Shown piece after piece: positions 5,510 to 6,914 of a stretch of DNA of 6,914 bases; positions within the stretch are counted from its first letter, which is position 1, and each line of letters opens with the position of its first letter. This DNA comes from Sphingomonas sanxanigenens. GTDB lineage: Bacteria; Pseudomonadota; Alphaproteobacteria; Sphingomonadales; Sphingomonadaceae. The translations under genes and the position numbers were made by a program. The stretch lies in assembly GCA_003240855.1 (NCBI GenBank), contig QFNN01000136.1, positions 1-6,914 of the forward strand, written 5' to 3'. Under the pieces are notes generated by a model that saw only the letters and a list, made by a program, of their open reading frames with translations, did no database searches and was not told where the DNA came from.

Positions 5510-5539
5510 GTCCCCCGAAAGGATGAGTCTCGGGGGGAC
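5510..5539 (-). promoter_or_regulatory. Hairpin over ribosome site of hydrolase gene
   Basis: GTCCCCCGA (5510-5518) pairs with TCGGGGGGAC (5530-5539), with one bulged G and a loop of about 11 bases. In the minus-strand message the stem contains GGGGGA, the Shine-Dalgarno of the gene starting at 5505. Folding would hide the ribosome-binding site, so translation could depend on melting or on a ligand or protein. The pairing is seen; the regulation is inferred. Confidence 0.5.
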
Positions 5540-5548
5540 GCTAGCGCA

Positions 5549-5581
5549 ATCTCCCCTCCCTGCAAGAGAGGGGACGGGGAT
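5549..5581. repeat. GC-rich inverted repeat, possibly dispersed
   Basis: CCCCTC (5553-5558) pairs with GAGGGG (5568-5573). After a C/A mismatch the stem continues as CT/AG around a GCA loop. A further GGGGAT follows. CCCCTCCC...GGGAGGGG palindromes of this style recur between genes in sphingomonads, so this may be one copy of a dispersed family. The family claim is from memory and unverified here. Confidence 0.45.
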
Positions 5582-5627
5582 GGGCGCCGCCGACTATCAG
5601 AGGAAACAAGAGAAGGCATAGGCAGGA

Positions 5628-5692
5628 TCAGCCCGAACGGCGTTTTCGGAGCCCGACGGCTCCTTCCGTTCGGGCTGAGTTCGTCGAAGCCC
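5628..5692. repeat. Long inverted repeat, sphingomonad intergenic repeat type
   Basis: TCAGCCCGAACGG (5628-5640) and CCGTTCGGGCTGA (5666-5678) form a perfect 13-bp stem enclosing an inner hairpin GGAGCC-CGAC-GGCTCC (5648-5663). The right arm continues into GAGTTCGTCGAAGCCC, giving the competing pair GGGCT (5672-5676) with AGCCC (5688-5692). A unit of the form TTCGNGCTGAGCTTGTCGAAGCNC is, to my knowledge, very abundant between genes in sphingomonads, and this matches it closely. It lies 29 bases past the dehydrogenase stop and could end that transcript, although there is no T-tract on the minus strand. Confidence 0.65.
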
Positions 5693-5721
5693 TGCCCTTC
5701 CTTGCCTGCCCCGCTGCGCGA

Positions 5722-6861
5722 TCAATCGGCGATCGTCAGCGCCTCGTAACGCGCCAGATGATGATCGACGGAGCCGAACTGCCCCTCGATCATCGTCGCG
5801 CGCTTGAAATAATGGCCGATCGACAGTTCGTCGGTCATGCCGATGCCGCCATGGATCTGGATCGCGCTCTGCCCGACGAAGCGGCAGGCCTTGCCGATCT
5901 TGGCCTTGGCCTGCGAAGCGGCCGCCGCGCGTTCAGCGGCGGGCAGGCCCAGCTTGAGCGTCGTCATCAGCGTCATGCTGACGGCCTGTTCCACCTCCAG
6001 GAACATGTCGACCATGCGGTGCTGGAGCACCTGGAAGTCAGCGATCGCCTTGCCGAACTGCTTGCGCTGCTTGGCATAGTCCATCGTGCCGGCGTGCAGC
6101 TTGCGCGTCACGCCAACCGCCTCGGCGCAGATCGCGGCGATCGCTTCGTCGACCACCTGCTCGACGATGGGGAGCGACGCCCCCTCGCCGCCCAGCAGCG
6201 CTTCGCCGGGGATCGAGGCGTTCTCGAAGAAAATCTCCGACGCGCGGAAGCCGTCGACCGTCGGATAGTCGCGGCGGACGATGCCGGGGCCGTTGGCGTC
6301 GATCAGGAACAGCGAGACGCCGTCCTTCTCGCTCTGGCCGCCGCCGGTGCGGGCGGTGACCAGCAGATGCGTGGCCCAGGGTGCGGCATAGACGACTGCC
6401 TTGTGCCCGTTCAGCATCCAGCCGGCTCCGTCCTTCTTCGCGGTCGTGCGCAGATTGGCGAGGTCGTAGCGGCCCTGCGGCTCGGCATAGGCGAAGGCGA
6501 TGATCGCGTCACCGCCGATGATCTGCGGGATCACGGCGTCGGCGACTGCGCCGCCCACGGCCTTGAGCGCGCCGCCGCCGATCACCACGGTCTGGAGATA
6601 GGGCTCGATCGCGATCGACTCGCCCAGCTTCTCCATCACCACCATGTTGTCGACCGCATCGCCGCCAAGCCCGCCATGCGCCTCGGCAAAGGGTGCGCCG
6701 AGGATGCCGAGCTCGGTCGCCAGCGCGCGCCAGATGCCGGGGTCGCGCCCCGCATCAGACGCCACGACCTTGCGCCGCGTCTCGAAATCGAAAGTCTCGG
6801 TCAGGAAGCGGCCAAGCGTATCGCGCAGCATTTCCTGCGTGTCGGTATAGGTGAAGTCCAT
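5722..6861 (-). CDS. Acyl-CoA dehydrogenase, PimD-like (pimeloyl-CoA dehydrogenase small subunit type)
   Basis: This 379-residue, FAD-dependent, cytoplasmic enzyme should introduce the alpha-beta double bond in an acyl-CoA in beta-oxidation. The N-terminal helical domain covers about 1-115. The middle beta domain has AEPQGRYDLANL (126-137) in place of the usual TEPxxGSD, as in PimD-type subunits, then GWMLNGHKAVV. The C-terminal helical domain has RKQFGKAIADFQVLQHRMVDM (266-286) and QIHGGIGMTDE (335-345). Glu359 in IEGQFGS lies where the catalytic base of many family members sits. PimD-type proteins usually work beside a larger PimC-type subunit, but no partner is in the window. The ATG at 6861 has a GGAGGGG site 9 bases upstream. 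The substrate (a dicarboxyl, branched or side-chain CoA ester) is not determined. Confidence 0.88.
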   Translation of the reverse strand: MDFTYTDTQEMLRDTLGRFLTETFDFETRRKVVASDAGRDPGIWRALATELGILGAPFAEAHGGLGGDAVDNMVVMEKLGESIAIEPYLQTVVIGGGALKAVGGAVADAVIPQIIGGDAIIAFAYAEPQGRYDLANLRTTAKKDGAGWMLNGHKAVVYAAPWATHLLVTARTGGGQSEKDGVSLFLIDANGPGIVRRDYPTVDGFRASEIFFENASIPGEALLGGEGASLPIVEQVVDEAIAAICAEAVGVTRKLHAGTMDYAKQRKQFGKAIADFQVLQHRMVDMFLEVEQAVSMTLMTTLKLGLPAAERAAAASQAKAKIGKACRFVGQSAIQIHGGIGMTDELSIGHYFKRATMIEGQFGSVDHHLARYEALTIAD

Positions 6862-6879
6862 GTCGTCATTCCCCTCCCG

Positions 6880-6902
6880 TCATCCCCGCGAAGGCGGGAT
6901 CC
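6880..6902. repeat. REP-like hairpin upstream of dehydrogenase
   Basis: CCCGC (6885-6889), GAAG (6890-6893) and GCGGG (6894-6898) form a tetraloop hairpin set in GTCATCCCCGCGAAGGCGGG. This matches the GTCATCCCCGCGAAGGCGGGGATCC type of extragenic palindrome, known from many proteobacterial genomes. It sits about 20 bases ahead of the dehydrogenase start and next to its ribosome site. Confidence 0.65.
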
Positions 6903-6914
6903 GGAAACGGCGAC

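Noticed and set aside
4582..5526. Plus-strand open frame of 314 codons
   Set aside because: It is also antisense to the hydrolase gene; the Arg/Ala/His/Asp-rich translation is typical of a shadow frame.
5506..5619. 38-codon N-terminal extension of the hydrolase
   Set aside because: It would bury the twin-arginine signal inside the protein and pass through the repeat DNA; the ATG at 5505 has a good ribosome site.
1..6914. CRISPR array, insertion sequence or diversity-generating repeats
   Set aside because: No regularly spaced direct repeats, transposase gene with terminal repeats, or template/variable repeat pair were seen on reading both strands.

Overview
The window reads as high-GC alphaproteobacterial DNA, most likely from a sphingomonad (Sphingomonas, Sphingopyxis, Novosphingobium or a relative). 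This rests on codon and base composition, on protein styles I recognise (a ParE/RelE-RHH toxin-antitoxin pair, a sphingomonad-type large serine recombinase, a PimD-like acyl-CoA dehydrogenase), and on intergenic palindromes that resemble dispersed repeats of these genomes. No database search was run, so family names come from motif recognition.

The left part (1 to about 3010) is one end of an integrated mobile element. It holds about 390 bases with no convincing gene but several clean hairpins. A type II toxin-antitoxin operon follows (404-963), with its own promoter and a palindromic operator over the -10 box. Next comes a 127-base gap, an 82-residue basic protein of unknown function (1091-1339), and, 18 bases downstream, a 565-residue large serine recombinase (1358-3055). 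The recombinase reads straight into the 3' half of a tRNA-Arg(ACG) gene on the opposite strand (3011-3087). Its last 14 residues and its stop codon are antisense tRNA sequence, and the stop lies in the tRNA anticodon loop. That is the mark of an element inserted at the 3' end of a tRNA gene. The other end of the element is not in the window, so its cargo beyond the toxin-antitoxin pair is unknown.

The right part (3011-6914) looks like chromosome. It carries the tRNA, a small lipoprotein of unknown function (3171-3686, plus strand), a Tat-exported gamma-glutamyltransferase-family Ntn-hydrolase (3694-5505, minus strand) and a PimD-like acyl-CoA dehydrogenase (5722-6861, minus strand). The lipoprotein and the hydrolase converge with only 7 bases between their stop codons. 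The 216-base gap between hydrolase and dehydrogenase is filled with inverted repeats. Another REP-like hairpin sits just upstream of the dehydrogenase, at the window edge.

In function, the left genes serve the element: the recombinase integrates and excises it, the toxin-antitoxin pair probably stabilises it, and the 82-residue protein may be an accessory factor. The right genes are ordinary periplasmic and fatty-acid or dicarboxylate metabolism, with no evident link to each other. I found no wholly new multi-gene system. The points most worth a second look are the recombinase/tRNA overlap with the hairpins beside it, the small basic gene paired with the recombinase, and two genes (hydrolase and lipoprotein) whose ribosome-binding sites lie inside strong inverted repeats.
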